The position numbers were made by a program, and so were the translations under genes. Of a DNA stretch of 64,000 nucleotides, positions 33,085 through 45,101 are shown piece by piece. Below the pieces are notes generated by a model that ran no database searches, had not been told where the DNA came from, and worked only from the letters and a program-made list of their open reading frames with translations. The DNA lies in assembly GCA_015956445.1 (NCBI GenBank), contig WIUZ02000018.1, forward strand, positions 558,001 through 622,000, in the 5' to 3' direction. The DNA is from Thelephora terrestris. Taxonomy: Eukaryota; Basidiomycota; Agaricomycetes; Thelephorales; Thelephoraceae. How positions within the stretch are numbered: position 1 is the first letter of the stretch; each line of letters starts with the position of its first letter.

Positions 33085-33477
33085 GACCGAGACCGACGGC
33101 GGATGAGCGAACTTGGTCGAGGGAGGTCACGATGGTCGTTGAGATACCTCCGATGGAGAAGTGGGGGGGATTGTCCTTCGCGACGTAGCTTCGCTGTCCG
33201 GTTGTGCGCCGATCGCCAACTCCTAGATCCCGACGTTTGCCTTTAAATGGAAACAAGTTCCCATCTCACAAACAAGCATCACGAGCAGACGACATCATTA
33301 TTCATCAGGGTAAGAGATGCGCCAATTATACCCTACAGGACCTGTCGTTCGGGCCACCACCAGTTGCGGGCTCCCTTGACCAGCGCCCCAACGAACCCGT
33401 CAACTCTCTCATCTACATTTTCTGGACCTCTTCTGCAGGGAAGACACGAGTTTGCAGTTTGCGCGCAGTTGCCAGCC
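33085..33477. other. Upstream of the dynein tail gene; no gene called
   Basis: Probable 5' flank of the dynein tail. The frames on either strand are short and unsupported. Confidence 0.4.
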
Positions 33478-33720
33478 GGCGAAAGATTCCCCTCTGAACG
33501 AGCTACTTTCTGCCACGGACCTTAAGGCAAGATCTGCGAGTTCCCAGTGGCGCTCGTTTTTAGTCGTATCATTCGAAAGCTGCTCGTCACCCCATAGGCT
33601 ACCCCATCCGCCGCGCCCTCCCACTTCTCACCGACCCCATATCCGCTGTGACACCTTTGACGCAAGCGGTGGATATCTTCCGGAACATCATAAGCTCTCT
33701 GCCGTCTTTAATTTGCGCGA
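33478..33720 (+). pseudogene. Decayed inverted duplicate of a dynein tail segment
   Basis: The + strand reads LNELLSATDL, then in other frames GYPIRRALPLL and TQAVDIFRNI, aligning with NELLSATDLDKIQ, PYPIRRALPL and TQVMNIFRTW of the minus-strand dynein gene at about 31880-31610. Nucleotide similarity is high (for example CTGCCACGGACCTT in both). It is inverted relative to the gene and contains frameshifts, so it is a fossil fragment. Confidence 0.8.
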
Positions 33721-33847
33721 TGATGACTGGTCGCCGGTCGTGATCGAAAACGACCATGAAAGTGAGGAGGTTTACCCTGTCCCGTGTAGAGGGTTCATCA
33801 GGAGTGGCCTGCAAGACGAGGTAGAAGGTGAAGGAACTTTCGACCAT
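33715..33847 (-). pseudogene. Fragment of a nuclease-like fungal hypothetical protein
   Basis: The minus strand encodes TRDRVNLLTFMVVFDHDRRP and IIAQIKD. This resembles a basidiomycete-expanded family with a 'RPVLIAEIKDD' core, which looks like a PD-(D/E)XK nuclease fold. Only about 45 residues remain and they run into the dynein fragment. Family naming is inference. Confidence 0.35.
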
Positions 33848-35437
33848 ATGTTCTGGGCAGCGAAGAGGCCGAAGTCGGAAGTGGAAGTGAGAAGGTTTGG
33901 ATGTCGGAGGTTAGATCATCGAGGGGAATTATATTCAATTTGCATGGCTGGGGACTGCCAACAGCTCCGCACTAACGGCGTTTAACTTACCCCCTTCCTC
34001 CATCTTCGCGACCTTATCCAGAAAGCAGGATTCCCACCGGCGTCTTAAACGTGGATAATGGGTACAGGTCTGTCGCCGTGAAGGTCACCTCTGAGGCTCT
34101 GAGCACATGGACACCAGCGTTTCGATTCACTGGCAGTTCAAGTACGGGAAGTCTCGAGGCTAAAGCCACAGCGGATAGCAACTTGAAGACGTCTCCACTT
34201 GAACTTGGAGGGTAGAGTCCGAATATCATCTTGGACCACCTAACCTTTCAGCTGGGCTTGTCTTGAGCGCGTCCTCGGATACATCGGGCCCCAGCACAAC
34301 GGAGCATCTGTCGAGGTCAACGTTGCCCGAGGAGAAACCTTGAGGCCGGTTGTCGCCACTGTAATCAAGTTCAAGACCGACGAGGGTACGTCATAGAAAC
34401 CGAGAAAAGCCCGGATGAGATACTTTCTGCGGATTCGCTTCGGCAACCTTCACGCAGAATATCTCTCGATTCTACAGGCCGGCTCTGCGTGGGCGGTATT
34501 CGTGGACTAGAACGCGACGGAGGCTTCGATGACGTTTGGTGGGTAAGATGTGTATGGGTGGAGAGAGAAGACGTGTTGGCTGCGTGGCATGAGCTCGTTC
34601 TTTTCTTCTTTGTTCTCTGCGCGGTGGGTTCTGACTGTGAACGATACCCATATCAAGGCGGTTCACGTCAACTTCGGAATGGACGTGTGATCACGAAGGC
34701 AGCCTGAGGTGTATCTTGGGATGTACAGTAGACTTGTCACCTCCAGTTGGGTGCAGATCTCGTATCTGAGAAATAACGCACCTCGCCACGCACGTTTATT
34801 TTTGTCTTCACCCGACCCTCTCCATAACGGGGGACTATCCCGCCGACAGGGCGCGGGGAAAAGACGTTCTACCCATCCTTTGTTTCGGTCGTCATGTGGA
34901 CTTTTTGGTTGGCGGAGGATCCGGATATCGACGTTTCGGTTCGGCCGACAGTCGAAACGGCACGTTGAGCGCTACCGACGATTTACAAATCCAGAACTTC
35001 GGGACGAAGCAAGCTGTGTGCGGGGTCGAGCTTTTTTCTAGGCTGTTTTCCCCTCTCTCGAGACCGCTTCTCTTCATCCTCAGATAACGAAAAGGGGGTA
35101 GGGGGCACCGTACCCTGCGATGACTTGAATGGGAAAAGCGATCATGATCAGAGATAATTAATGTGAAGTTCGAGGGTTGTGACTGTCAGTCGAGCGCTAG
35201 TAAGCCTCTTCGGGTCTCGACCTTGGTAGACTCTTGGTCTTACACCGGATCTCATGCCGACCCTCACATTTAATCCGAAAGCGCCGTACGTTTGCACCGC
35301 ATCTTCCCCCTCCCACTCCCGAGGACCGATCTTTCCAGTTCTTATATAACACCACCCACGCTCCTTTCATAATCGTCACTTCACCTTCCCCCACAACACC
35401 AGCACAAAGCCACCACTCGCTCTCCATCCTCGCCATC
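33848..35437. other. No recognised gene; worn coding-like pieces on the + strand
   Basis: Pieces at about 34030-34215 and 34265-34390 (+) read as plausible protein (VAVKVTSEALSTW, IGPQHNGASVEVNVARGE) separated by a possible intron, but I do not recognise a family. 35100-35437 is likely the promoter of the next gene; the last 100 bp before its ATG is a C-rich, pyrimidine-rich leader, as is common in fungi. Confidence 0.35.
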
Positions 35438-36070
35438 ATGGTCACTTTCCTCCTTCCTCGCACTCAGACCGTAGAGATCGCAGAGTGTCCCGAACGTCTC
35501 GTCGTGGTACGTATCCGCCGTTCCTCAACGGGTCATTTACTGAGAGATCCCGCAGGCTCACAACGAGAAGGAGCCCCTGAGGATCGGCTTTCACCGGACT
35601 TCATCCAAGTCTCCTGAACGCGTCCGTCCCAGGACAGATCCTGAAGAGAAATCCTCCAAGGCTGTACGTCATTCTCACCTTCTTATCTCCCCCTCCGTCG
35701 CAAGCACCATATCAATCGCCGTTGTATTCGCTTTCAGAAACCATCAAACTCCAATTCATGGTTCAAATCCATCACATCATCTCTTATCAACGGTGGTAGC
35801 AATAGTCCCCGTACTGAATCCTCCCCAACTCGCCCACAACTCGATGTTCCAACCCACGTTCGTCCACGGTCGCGGTCACCAGTCGATTCTCGCAAGGTTT
35901 ACGCATCGCAAGCTGTAGATGTAGAAACGCATCTGCCAGTTCACATGAGACGCAAGGAGCTGCAGCTTCGACGGATCCAGGGACGAGAGCTTCCCTCACC
36001 TACATCCCATACCAGTCGCTCTAGCCCCGTAGAGCAGGCTCAGAAACATACCCTCTGGTGGCCAGCTTGA
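35438..36070 (+). CDS. Hypothetical basic protein, 169 residues, three exons
   Basis: Exons 35438-35506, 35556-35663 and 35738-36070 with GT-AG introns of 49 and 74 bp; phases agree. The protein starts MVTFLLPRTQTVEIAECPER and ends KHTLWWPA. Residues 24-60 are rich in Lys, Arg, Ser and Pro. The third exon has Ser/Pro clusters (SSPTRPQLDVP, RPRSRSPVDSRK) and a basic stretch MRRKELQLRRIQGRE, so it is probably largely disordered and perhaps nuclear. No domain was recognised. The splice model and pyrimidine-rich leader support it being real. Confidence 0.65.
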
Positions 36071-37583
36071 AGCCCCACTCGCCATCCCTTTGGTGATTTC
36101 CGAGTCAAGGGAATTTGGAGGCCCTCTCCCCTCCACCCGAAAAGTAGGGCCATGCGCTTATGCCAAGACTTTTACAGCGCTCGCCGTTTTGTCATGGTGG
36201 CGCTTGGGTCCGATGTGTCCTCTCCCACTTTCTCTTCGAGCACCGCATTGGTCACGAGTCTCTGAACGACCCTCTCTCCTTTTACGTCGGCTTACTCCCG
36301 TTCTCCAGTCGTGAACGACATACCAAAGGACTTCTATCAAAGTCACCGTCTATCTATCCTACCGACTCTTACGACGTATCATTCTATGTACGCCTTTCCG
36401 TGTCTGCTTTCTAGATCCTCCAAAAACGCTTTCCTCTCCGAACACACACCCCCCCTCCTTCGTCTTTTGTATCAGCAGTAATCAGTGGTCATTCCTTCCC
36501 TTCCGGGTCTGTGACGAGTCCACACGACTTGTGTAGCATCACCTCTCTTTCGTTATCTTCCCCCCTTGTATCGAACTTACCACATCCTTTGTCTCCCTTA
36601 TGTATATGTTTCCACTCAACAAATCAAAGCTACAAAGCTACGTTCTGACCCGAATCTTTGGCGGGTACTCGGGGTGCTGTAAATTTCAAAAAACCCCACA
36701 ATGGTACCTTACTTTCGTACCCCCTTTTATCGGTGGCACCGCCACCCAATTATCGGAGGGTAACCCCAGTCGTTCCACGTTTCCGACATCCCGGAACCCA
36801 CCGAAGACCTTGGTCTCCCACCCCACGCCTATGGGACCAGCAACCCTTCGGTTTTGTTTTGACTATGTAAACGTTTGGCTGTGGATGATGATGTGACGTA
36901 TGCCCCAACCGGTTACTTGACAAGATTTCTGAAGGGGTGTAGGGGCGCCCTGACCATGCGTAAGCATCACTAACGCTAACCCGACATCTCAATCTTCTGA
37001 AATGAACTTCCAGACCCCTCCCCCCTCTCGCCCAACTAGTACGTACAAGCTATACTACTAACTTAGCACTGTTGATGTTGATGAAAGCCCCACTCAACCA
37101 CGTGTGTATGAGCGTAATTTGCCATGCCGAGAGGGAACCCCCTTCGCGTCGACAGAAGTGTGTGTGCGGGGGTAAGCTTCAATCCGACGTTCCGTTCGAG
37201 CCAATATCGCGAGACAGCCTGCTGTGTCCAGGCTCCAGAAGGCTTTGCATCATGCACATGGCACTCTCGGCCTTTTTCATTCTTTCGAAAGAGTTCCGAA
37301 TTTCGCTCGGTTCGGATCCCCGGGACGACTACCCGGGCACGTGTTTACCAATCAGTCGCGCGGGACCGGTGTTGATAGTTCCCTGACCATTGAAGGACTT
37401 GTCCAACTCGTCCAGATAAGCTGGTCGGTTACGTGTATTGAATGTAGATTTGACGAATGACGTCGGGTCGTGCACCGGAAAATAAGCATCGTTCCTCGAG
37501 GACACCTTTCGGCCGTCCACCCCCCGCGTCATACATATCGAATCCAGGTACATACTGGTCAAACCGCGAATGAGTCGTTCTGT
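36071..37583. other. No recognised gene
   Basis: 3' flank of the hypothetical gene followed by sequence with only short overlapping frames on both strands. Confidence 0.4.
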
Positions 37584-38600
37584 TCAACGTGGCACCTTTC
37601 CTTCCTCGCAGCGGCATAGCATCCGATCCGCACTAGATAGGTTTCTCAACGTGAGAGCGAACGAGCTGTCGTTCTCTCGCTCTCGCCCCATTTTCAAGGC
37701 GCGGTTCAGGAGCGACTTCTGTAGTGCGTGATTTCCCGCGGCTGCGGATAATGACGCGAGCTTGAATAGGCTCCTAGGCTCGGAGCGATAACCATAAGGA
37801 AACCCATCGGTCTTCTCCCTCTGCACGGCCTTCCGAGGTCTGTACCACCTGACGTGATCAATAAAGCTGATGCATGCGTCCTAGATGTTGTTCGAATCTG
37901 AATCAATAGATGCGATGACGTCCAGCAAATGTTCAATGTTGAGAACTTCTGACACGATTCATCGCGCTTTGTTTAATCCGGGATTGTTGGAATGGAGTTT
38001 GACTGACATCCGGGTGAAAGAAGACAGGGATAGTCGGAGGGGTGCCGGGTCCTCTATGTTTTCGACGCCTAGACCGATGGACCTTGGAGTGTCTGACACA
38101 TGGAGCTGGGAACTGGTCGCAACGAATGAATCATCAGCTAGCCCCAAAACGTTCCTGGATGCCATCGTGGTGGAAGATAGCTAGGGCGACAGATTTTTCC
38201 CCAATTCCACCGGCACCAATAAAACCCATTGGCGGAGTGAGGCTTTCAGTGAGACCGACGATCTTCCCAATCGGTTCGTCACAACTGGAACAGGCCCTCA
38301 GCGGCGGGGTGAGTGATTCTCCGTGTAACTTGTGTTGGATTCAAATGTAAGGTACGGATTTATTCGTGGTTGTAATTGCGAGCCTGGTTCCAGTCTAAAT
38401 GACAATGAGGATCAATTCAGTCATCAGTGGGGTATGATGATAATTCACTGAGCAATTATGGTCTTCAGTCCCTTCCTGACGTTCCAATATGGTGCGATGA
38501 ATGTTGGAGACGGCGATTTGGGTGTTCGTGATGTCATGACGAACGTCTAATACTGCTACATGCGTGTTCACGGCAAGTTCGGTCTAAAAACGGATGGCGG
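37584..38600 (-). pseudogene. NB-ARC/NACHT-TPR (NLR-like) gene relic
   Basis: On the minus strand, in order: a linker with LDVRHDITNTQIAVSNIHR (about 38570-38480), the P-loop region GFIGAGGIGEKSVALAIFHH (about 38240-38165), a worn nucleotide-binding part with GVENIEDPAPLR (about 38080), then YRSEPRSLFKLASLSAAAGN and a TPR-like end SSFALTLRNLSSADRM (about 37790-37610). These match the NTPase-TPR proteins expanded in Agaricomycetes. The P-loop has GEKS in place of GKTS, the pieces lie in different frames, and the sensor and most TPRs are missing. Such proteins are thought to act in non-self recognition. This copy is dead. Confidence 0.7.
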
Positions 38601-41600
38601 GAAGTCTGCATGGAGAGATGACAGAACGCACTCTGCAGATGCGGAGGATCTCGTCGAGGTCTCATCTCCATTTTGTTCCTCGCGCGGAGAGACTTGCTCG
38701 TTCAGCTTGATGACGTTCTCAGTCCTGTGATCGAAGCCATGGTAAGCAATTCGGGCTCAATATGCCGGGCTCAGTAACGTTGCTAGCTATTCAATCGCCC
38801 ATAATACAGACTGAATGAACTGATCCGCTTGTAGGCCTCATTTACCGGTCGAGGGCAGCCCAGACATCAGCGCAGGCCAGCCCTAGTTTGACGTAGATGG
38901 TTTTAATGGTCATAAAGTCCTATTAATATCAGCCGGCAGCAGACCAACATAGACTGAGATGAAACGCACTCTGACTGTCGTGGGAAGGGCACTGATGGAG
39001 CTTAAAGCACCCTGCGCTGGTGTGAGGCTCGAGGTCTCCGGATGGAGGTGGTTGGGTGAAGACTGGGTGCAAATGTATTGAGAAAAAGGCTGGACCCTAC
39101 AAAGGATGGGCGGTCATTTTGTTGCGGCAATGCACGCCCCCATCAAACCAAGGTAAATTCAGCATCTTGGCAAGGATTTTGGACCACTTGGGATTGACTA
39201 ATTCCCTGGATCCTTCGCCCTTTGAGCCCCCGTTGTTGATACCGAGCCATAGCCTACAGGGGGTCGCGACACGGTTCGATTGCGTTATTGGTGCCTAAGA
39301 CTCGGATACCTCGGTAAACCGCTGAACCCGCCTCCGTCGGCGGTCAGACGGCCAGACTATGGGTACCGTGAGTTCCCCGCCACCGCCTACCGGAGTTCGC
39401 CATTACAATGGTTCAGGTTAGAAGTGTCGATTTGAGATAGGGATGACGCGCGAATTTGGAGGTGAGGGCCGACCTACTGAGCTGAGGGTACGATGAAATG
39501 AGGATATGTGGGTTTCCCCAGCCGTCGGGAAATGTGTAACCGCCAGCCTCTGGAGTGATAAAGGGGGGGATTCTTGGGAATCTTCTGTAGAAACTCTAGA
39601 AGCGAAAGTCGTCACCGCCAAGAGTAAGGATGCCTCTGCTCGGACGAACAGGTCGTCTAAGAGTGTTGATGAATGTGGAAGATTCGAGGGGAGTAAGGGT
39701 ACCACTCATCCAGGGGCGTTTCAAAGAAGCACGGTACAGAATAGAGGTAAACTTGGCTGAGGAGAGGTGCGTTCTCGAGTAGAAGTCGTGTAACCGATAG
39801 TTTCTCTCTTGGGACCTGGTGGGGGATGTATCGGGCGAGGTTCGAGAACTTCCGGGATATATGCGGGATGGCTCCGGCCAAAATCAACGCGCGCAATGAC
39901 GATTAATCGCCATTGAAGAGCGCACAAGGGGGGGGGGGCGAGGTTGATGTACGTGTCTGAGAATGAGGAACGGGAGAGGATTATGCGGAAGGAATACACC
40001 CCGGGGGAACTGTGGTAGCGCGAGACTCCGTGGCCCACGAGGTCAATCTCCAAACGCGATGATTCCGAGCGTTCGAAATAAACACGTGTTTTTTCGACGT
40101 CCAGAGTGGGATGGGGACCATCCCCACGTGATCCATGGCGATCCTCGGAGAAACGGTTCAAATATTGCGGAACGAGAGAGAAGAGTCCGGGAAGAATCCG
40201 ACTGAACCAAGCAGAGCACTTCCGACAGTCCTGCTCATTGAAGGTAGCAAACCCAAGGAAGATCGGCGCACCAACGCCAACGAAGTTTCAGTTCTTTTCG
40301 CCTCACCTCAAACAAGGCCGGGGTCATGGCGCGGGATTCGGGTTTCATTGTTCCTTGGTTGCGGTCTTGAAACACGCCCTCCGCCAAAGATAGAGCTTTT
40401 TCAGTGGCAGACAAGAGAACGACTCTGGAATACAATTCCTGGCCGTCAATGGGGAGGGACACGGCGACACAAGAGGAGGGTGCGTCATCGGTGACAAGCG
40501 TCCGATCAAGCTCAAGCTCTGGCATGCCCGTGTGGGCGCTTCGATCTACGCCGGCGCTACTCAGGGTATCTTCGTTGATACGTTTTGTTTTAAATCATTT
40601 CTTACGGTTCTCGAGTCACGGTTGGCAACGTTGGAACCGGAGACGTTGAACCGGTCTTGTCTTTTTCCGTTGTGGAACCTACAGTGGATCTGAAACATGG
40701 GACGCTCAAGCCAAAAACCACACGCCAATTGTCACGTTCCGAAACCTCAACGTCGAACATTGAACAAGGGGAAGTCTAGACAGTCACGCCGCTCGCATTG
40801 GGGATAAAACCAGCTGCGACTTTTGCTGAATCCCCCACTTCTTTCTTCCATTCCCAGACCTAGAATCTCCCAGAAGCAGCGACGCTTCACGCCTATGCTG
40901 CGTCCTTGTAACTACCATGTAGGATGCACAAACCTCGTCGCTGTGCCTTAGGACACGACTCTCCACCCTCTAGTAAGAATGTTCTTCACAAGTCGCGTTT
41001 GGACGACTCCTGACGGGCATTCTCTAGATTTGACTCTGTTGTCCTTGCGCCAGGCTCAGCGATATAACGAAGGACACCATATGTCGAGGGCCACGAAGCC
41101 TCTGGGCAGTTCGCCCACTGCGTATCCAGGCAAGTCGTGATCCCGTACCCTAGTAGGTGTATCCGCCACAACCTTGGCACGCCACTCAACAACCTCGCAA
41201 ATTGCCTCTCCGTCGCGTATTTGCAAGGTACTTCAGCCGCAGAATAGCCTATATGAAGGCCCTAAATTGAAGCCTTCATTATCTATTACGACGACGTCCT
41301 GTACCTGTATACCCGAGCAAATATAATATATCCTCCCGCCGGTGTACAGTTACTCTCACCGTGAACCGGCTCCCGGGCGTGTAGAAACCCTGATTGCTTG
41401 ATTTTCCCTCGCTTAGAAGTACAGGAGGAAGCCGTTTTATGAGCTCAACGTGTTCTTGGGTGAGGAATCACCGTCTTCTGCGGCGTATCTTGCTCCTGAG
41501 CTTGAGGACGGACTCCAGCTAGCATGAAAGTTCTTGTTGGCTCACCCGCACTCTCCACCACAGCCCCAAGTGGCACGATCTTCGTGACCAACACAACTCC

Positions 41601-42244
41601 GAGTTGCCCACGATGCACAACGTTCGGCGGGGGTGGAAAGAGTTTACAGGGTAGAAATTGTAGGAGCTAATAAGGCCCAAAACAAGCTCAGATGGGGATC
41701 ACCGACCACCTGAATCTCTTGAAGACGTTAACCTTCGCGAGTGCACTGGCAGGTCGATTCATTTCATCATCTCTTCTGGCAACATTTTCCCAAACCAAAG
41801 CAAGACCACAGTCCGTCCTTCTTCCTTCTCACCTTCCTGCCTGAGGGACTGCATTATGGAGTGCGGCTCGAGCGCCATGCACGCTCAAGAGGTACCCTCC
41901 AACGCAATGAAGACTTCAGCCCTGGCGACTTGCGGTCATGTGGTTGACCCTCAAGGCCACGGTATACTGAGGGAATGTCAACCTTGTTCGCCGCCCTGTC
42001 CACCAGTTAGCTGCTGAACCCGGGTAATACCTAAGTGAAGCTACTGTCCGTGCAGAGTTTTATTTTTCACCAATCCCTGGGCCTGGAGGAAGCCGCGATC
42101 GGCGTTCGGATTTTGAACAAAAAGTGATCGGCATGCGACAAGCGCCGCCGGAACTATTCGAATCCCTTGGCAAAGTCATCGCTCTGGTTCCAAAACTTAT
42201 CTTATCTATACGCGCCGCGATAACTAGCTTATGTTGACGCGCCC
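38601..42244. other. No intact gene; possible worn F-box/LRR protein near 39420-40160
   Basis: On the minus strand, pieces such as ENAPLLSQVYLYS (about 39760) and SSRLEIDLVGHGVSRY (about 40050) resemble the F-box proteins common in mushrooms, but they lie in several frames. 40960-42244 shows no recognised coding sequence. A frame near 41430-41530 (+) reads FYELNVFLGEESPSSAAYL and may be another remnant. Confidence 0.35.
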
Positions 42245-42954
42245 CTACTTAGGAGGGGCGATAGTACCGCATTCACCGCATTTCCTTAGCTTCTCGTCTG
42301 CCATCCACGCGCCGATAAACGGCTTAAGTTGCAATCCCAAATTTTCAACGTGGAAGGCGTCCTCGCGAATGATCGTAGGCTCCGCATGTACCGGGTTTCT
42401 ACAGTACCATCGGAGGCGGTCTAAACAAATTCATTGAACCAAAGGTCTCAAATGGCCGGGGCAATCAAGCGTACCCTCCGAACCTTGGGGGCGTACCCTT
42501 TCAACCACAATACCGACAGTGTTTGGGAATCGAACGGGACAATGCGGAGTTTTGCCTAGGGAAACAGGCACATCCAAGATCAGAAAGTGGACCAGCACCC
42601 AGAGAAGAGTGGATAGTCGCACCCGGAAGTAGGAAGAGAGAGCCTTCTGGGATCGGAATGTCTCGGAACTCGTTACCGTCTACGACTTTGAGAAGCATAT
42701 CCCCTTTCCACTGGTAGAACCATTCCTAACGCGACCAGCGTGGTAAGATCGCTTCTCAGGGCGTCAAATGCTTTTGGGTAAATGCACACCTCTGTCTCGT
42801 TAATATGGTAGTCGTTCCTTTCATTAGGACCACCGACCAACATGACGGTGAAATCCTTTCCGTCGTAGATGATTTGATTACCGACCGGAGGTCGGAGGAG
42901 GTGATGGTTTTCCTCGAGCCACTTGGGAATGTTTATGGGTGGTAGAAGGCTCAT
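42245..42954 (-). CDS. BNA1: 3-hydroxyanthranilate 3,4-dioxygenase
   Basis: Exons (minus) 42954-42790, 42725-42623, 42555-42475 and 42420-42245; all GT-AG, phases agree, 174 residues, normal for the family. It starts [20 protein letters not shown]; the cupin core has [35 protein letters not shown] and [10 protein letters not shown]. By alignment from memory, Fe(II) ligands are His50, Glu56 and His94, with substrate arginines Arg46 and Arg98. The C-terminal part ends [12 protein letters not shown]; of the two Cys pairs seen in some bacterial enzymes, the second (CGEC) is present and the first has one Cys only. Role: cytosolic ring opening of 3-hydroxyanthranilate in the kynurenine route to quinolinate and NAD. 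No pathway neighbour is in the window. Confidence 0.95.
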
Positions 42955-44867
42955 CTTACGAGCCCGTAAGGTTAAAGTAGGAAGATGAAGAGGTAGAGAG
43001 GATGCTTGGTAATTGACTTTTCTGGCGGCAAGCCTCGACCCATCATGATCACGATCGAGTCGGACCCAATCAATTTTGTGCAGCACGCGACGCTCCATAA
43101 TCTGATGAACCTGCCCTTCGGCCTTGAATTCGTGGTGTAGTAAGTTGAGTTCTGCATTCTAATATCGCTGGCCTTCCCGACTCTCTAAAATTACATCACG
43201 TAGCGCAGGTCACTCAAAGTTGGAGCTGAGCATATCAACGGCCCGGATTCAAGACCGAGCTCAGTATACAACCTAAGATGCCGACTCGTTCAGTGCCTTC
43301 TGGTTGTCCAGCATTTTGTCGCCGGAAAACTAGTCGGCGGTGATTTCCGATAGTTCTGCCGAAAGCCCTGTGGGTAGGTTTTTTGTACAAGGAATTTCGA
43401 TGTCGTCCCTCTCTATTGTACTTAGCACAAAAAGGAGGTGAAACGCCGGACGAACGGTTCCCCAAAGATAGCGGATCGCGAATACGGATGCAGGTAGCCT
43501 TGCAGGAAGTATTGATGATAGGATCGTCCTCGCTGGTAACCCGAGCGTGGTGCAGGTGCATGGTCCGCCCCACATAGACTCTCGACATCGGGCCTCTTCA
43601 AGTAAACTCCAACCGACGGTATCAGGGTCCTGTTTATGGAAAAAGACGTAAAAATAGGCGAACCCCAAACCACAAAAACAGCAGAACCTGCAGGGCGAGT
43701 GCGAATAGCCCTGCAGATACGATTTTGCCTCCCTATGGTGTCTCAGGCTCCTCTTGTCGAACAAAGAAGAGATATCCGCGAAAAGGAAGCTGGGACGAAG
43801 GAAACGCCTCATGTAAGCACAGTCGCCGAGATGACGTCCCCTGCTAGGGTGACGGAAATTTATGCGTGCACGAGATCGTGTTCTTGCCAAGCCATTCGGA
43901 GAGACCGCTCAACAGTTTAGAGCCAAGAACTTGTGAAATAGGGACCAAAATACGCTCACATTGAGGATACCACAACACCCGAACGTGACCCTGCAGAAAT
44001 GTCTCCACACTGGAAACCGCGTATTATCCCTCATTCAGCTTCTACATCACTAAAGCAGCACGCGATGAAACCGGTCTATTGACGATAGAATCGTGCCGTT
44101 GAACATTGGGGTCAGAGGGATGCATGTGGCAAGGGATTCTGAAAGGACGTTGTCCTAACCGAGTAGCCGCGTGAATGGCTCTCCTTATTGTCTGATCATG
44201 TGGGAACTGCATCGACGCGTGATACATAAGCTGGTGAGTAGCGGGAGTGGTTAAAGGCAGAGGGAACAAGCTGATGGTTCCCAACGGTGAACGCGTTGTT
44301 CATTCTCGATCGATCGCGTCGGGGCTTCGGAACCAGCCGCCGCGTTCGGGTCTGCCTTGGCCTCAACTCCACCTCCTAGGTCCAGGCGAAAGGTATATCC
44401 AAGCTTGGATAACAACGTCGTTTGCCCGAAGCGGTGTCTGTCCAACTTCCTCGGTTCAAACGTGGGGCGAGGGTTCTGCGAAGATTCTGTGCTATTGAAA
44501 AGTATCGAAGTCGAGCCTGTGACTAAATCTTTACACAATTGCGCAAACTCGGGTAGGGTAGTCTACATACAACAACGTATCGGTGAACAACAGTGAGTGG
44601 GGTTTAACGACCAGCGAAGAGATGCCCAGGATCGGAGGCTGAATAAGCGATGAAAAATGTCATGAAAAGCGTTCAGATGAAGCCGGGGTACGGCATAGTA
44701 AAGCGGAGTTGTGCACGCCAAGTGACGGAAGAGAACAATTAATGTGAGAATAACGGTCCGTGATAGAGGGTGTGGTATCGCTCCTAGAAGAGAAGTGGTG
44801 GTAAGGACCGGGAAAATCGAGATAGTGGGATATATGCGTACCACATGTTATGATGGCAGGAAAACGC
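42955..44867. other. 5' flank of BNA1 and unrecognised sequence
   Basis: 42955-43150 is the likely BNA1 leader and promoter. A minus-strand stretch near 43750-43680 reads as a hydrophobic segment (LFALALQVLLFLWFGVRLFL) that could be a membrane helix, but no receptor or transporter motifs surround it. The duplicated pheromone block begins near 44240. Confidence 0.35.
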
Positions 44868-44987
44868 TCAAGCAATGATGCATTGGTTGCTTCCACTACC
44901 TCCACAAGTCTCGAGGTCGACAGGGAAATCCTGCTTCTCGGTAGAGGTAGTCTCGGAGGGGGTGAAGAAGGCGAAGAAGGAGTCCAT
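44868..44987 (-). CDS. Mating pheromone precursor 1 (CaaX lipopeptide, CIIA)
   Basis: A 39-residue single-exon gene: MDSFFAFFTPSETT at the start, DFPVDLET in the middle, GGSGSNQCIIA at the end. The MDSF start, a short acidic pro-region and a C-terminal Cys-aliphatic-aliphatic-Ala box are hallmarks of basidiomycete pheromone precursors. The known pathway is farnesylation of the Cys, removal of IIA, carboxymethylation, and cleavage near the charged residues in the middle. The mature peptide is secreted and sensed by a STE3-type receptor. A TATATAAG box lies about 110 bp upstream. The paralogue at 47282-47401 differs at 6 or 7 positions. No receptor gene was recognised nearby. Confidence 0.88.
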   Translation of the reverse strand: MDSFFAFFTPSETTSTEKQDFPVDLETCGGSGSNQCIIA

Positions 44988-45093
44988 TTCAGCTGAGTTT
45001 CGCAGAGTTTACGGGGCTCGAGAAACGGCGGGGAGTAGTGTGCGAGATGCGGTGGGATGAGCTGGTTAGAGAACCTCCTCTACTTTGACTCAG

Positions 45094-45101
45094 CTTATAT
45101 A
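45094..45101 (-). promoter_or_regulatory. TATA box of pheromone gene 1
   Basis: TATATAAG on the minus strand, 107-114 bp before the ATG. It is conserved in sequence and spacing in the duplicate. Confidence 0.65.

Noticed and set aside
34892-35087. Short frames on both strands around an inverted-looking GGCGGAGG segment
   Set aside because: No splice support and no family resemblance.
43330-43890. Minus-strand 186-codon frame considered as a STE3-type pheromone receptor
   Set aside because: A hydrophobic stretch is present, but none of the receptor landmarks (conserved helices, intracellular basic motifs) could be found in any frame.
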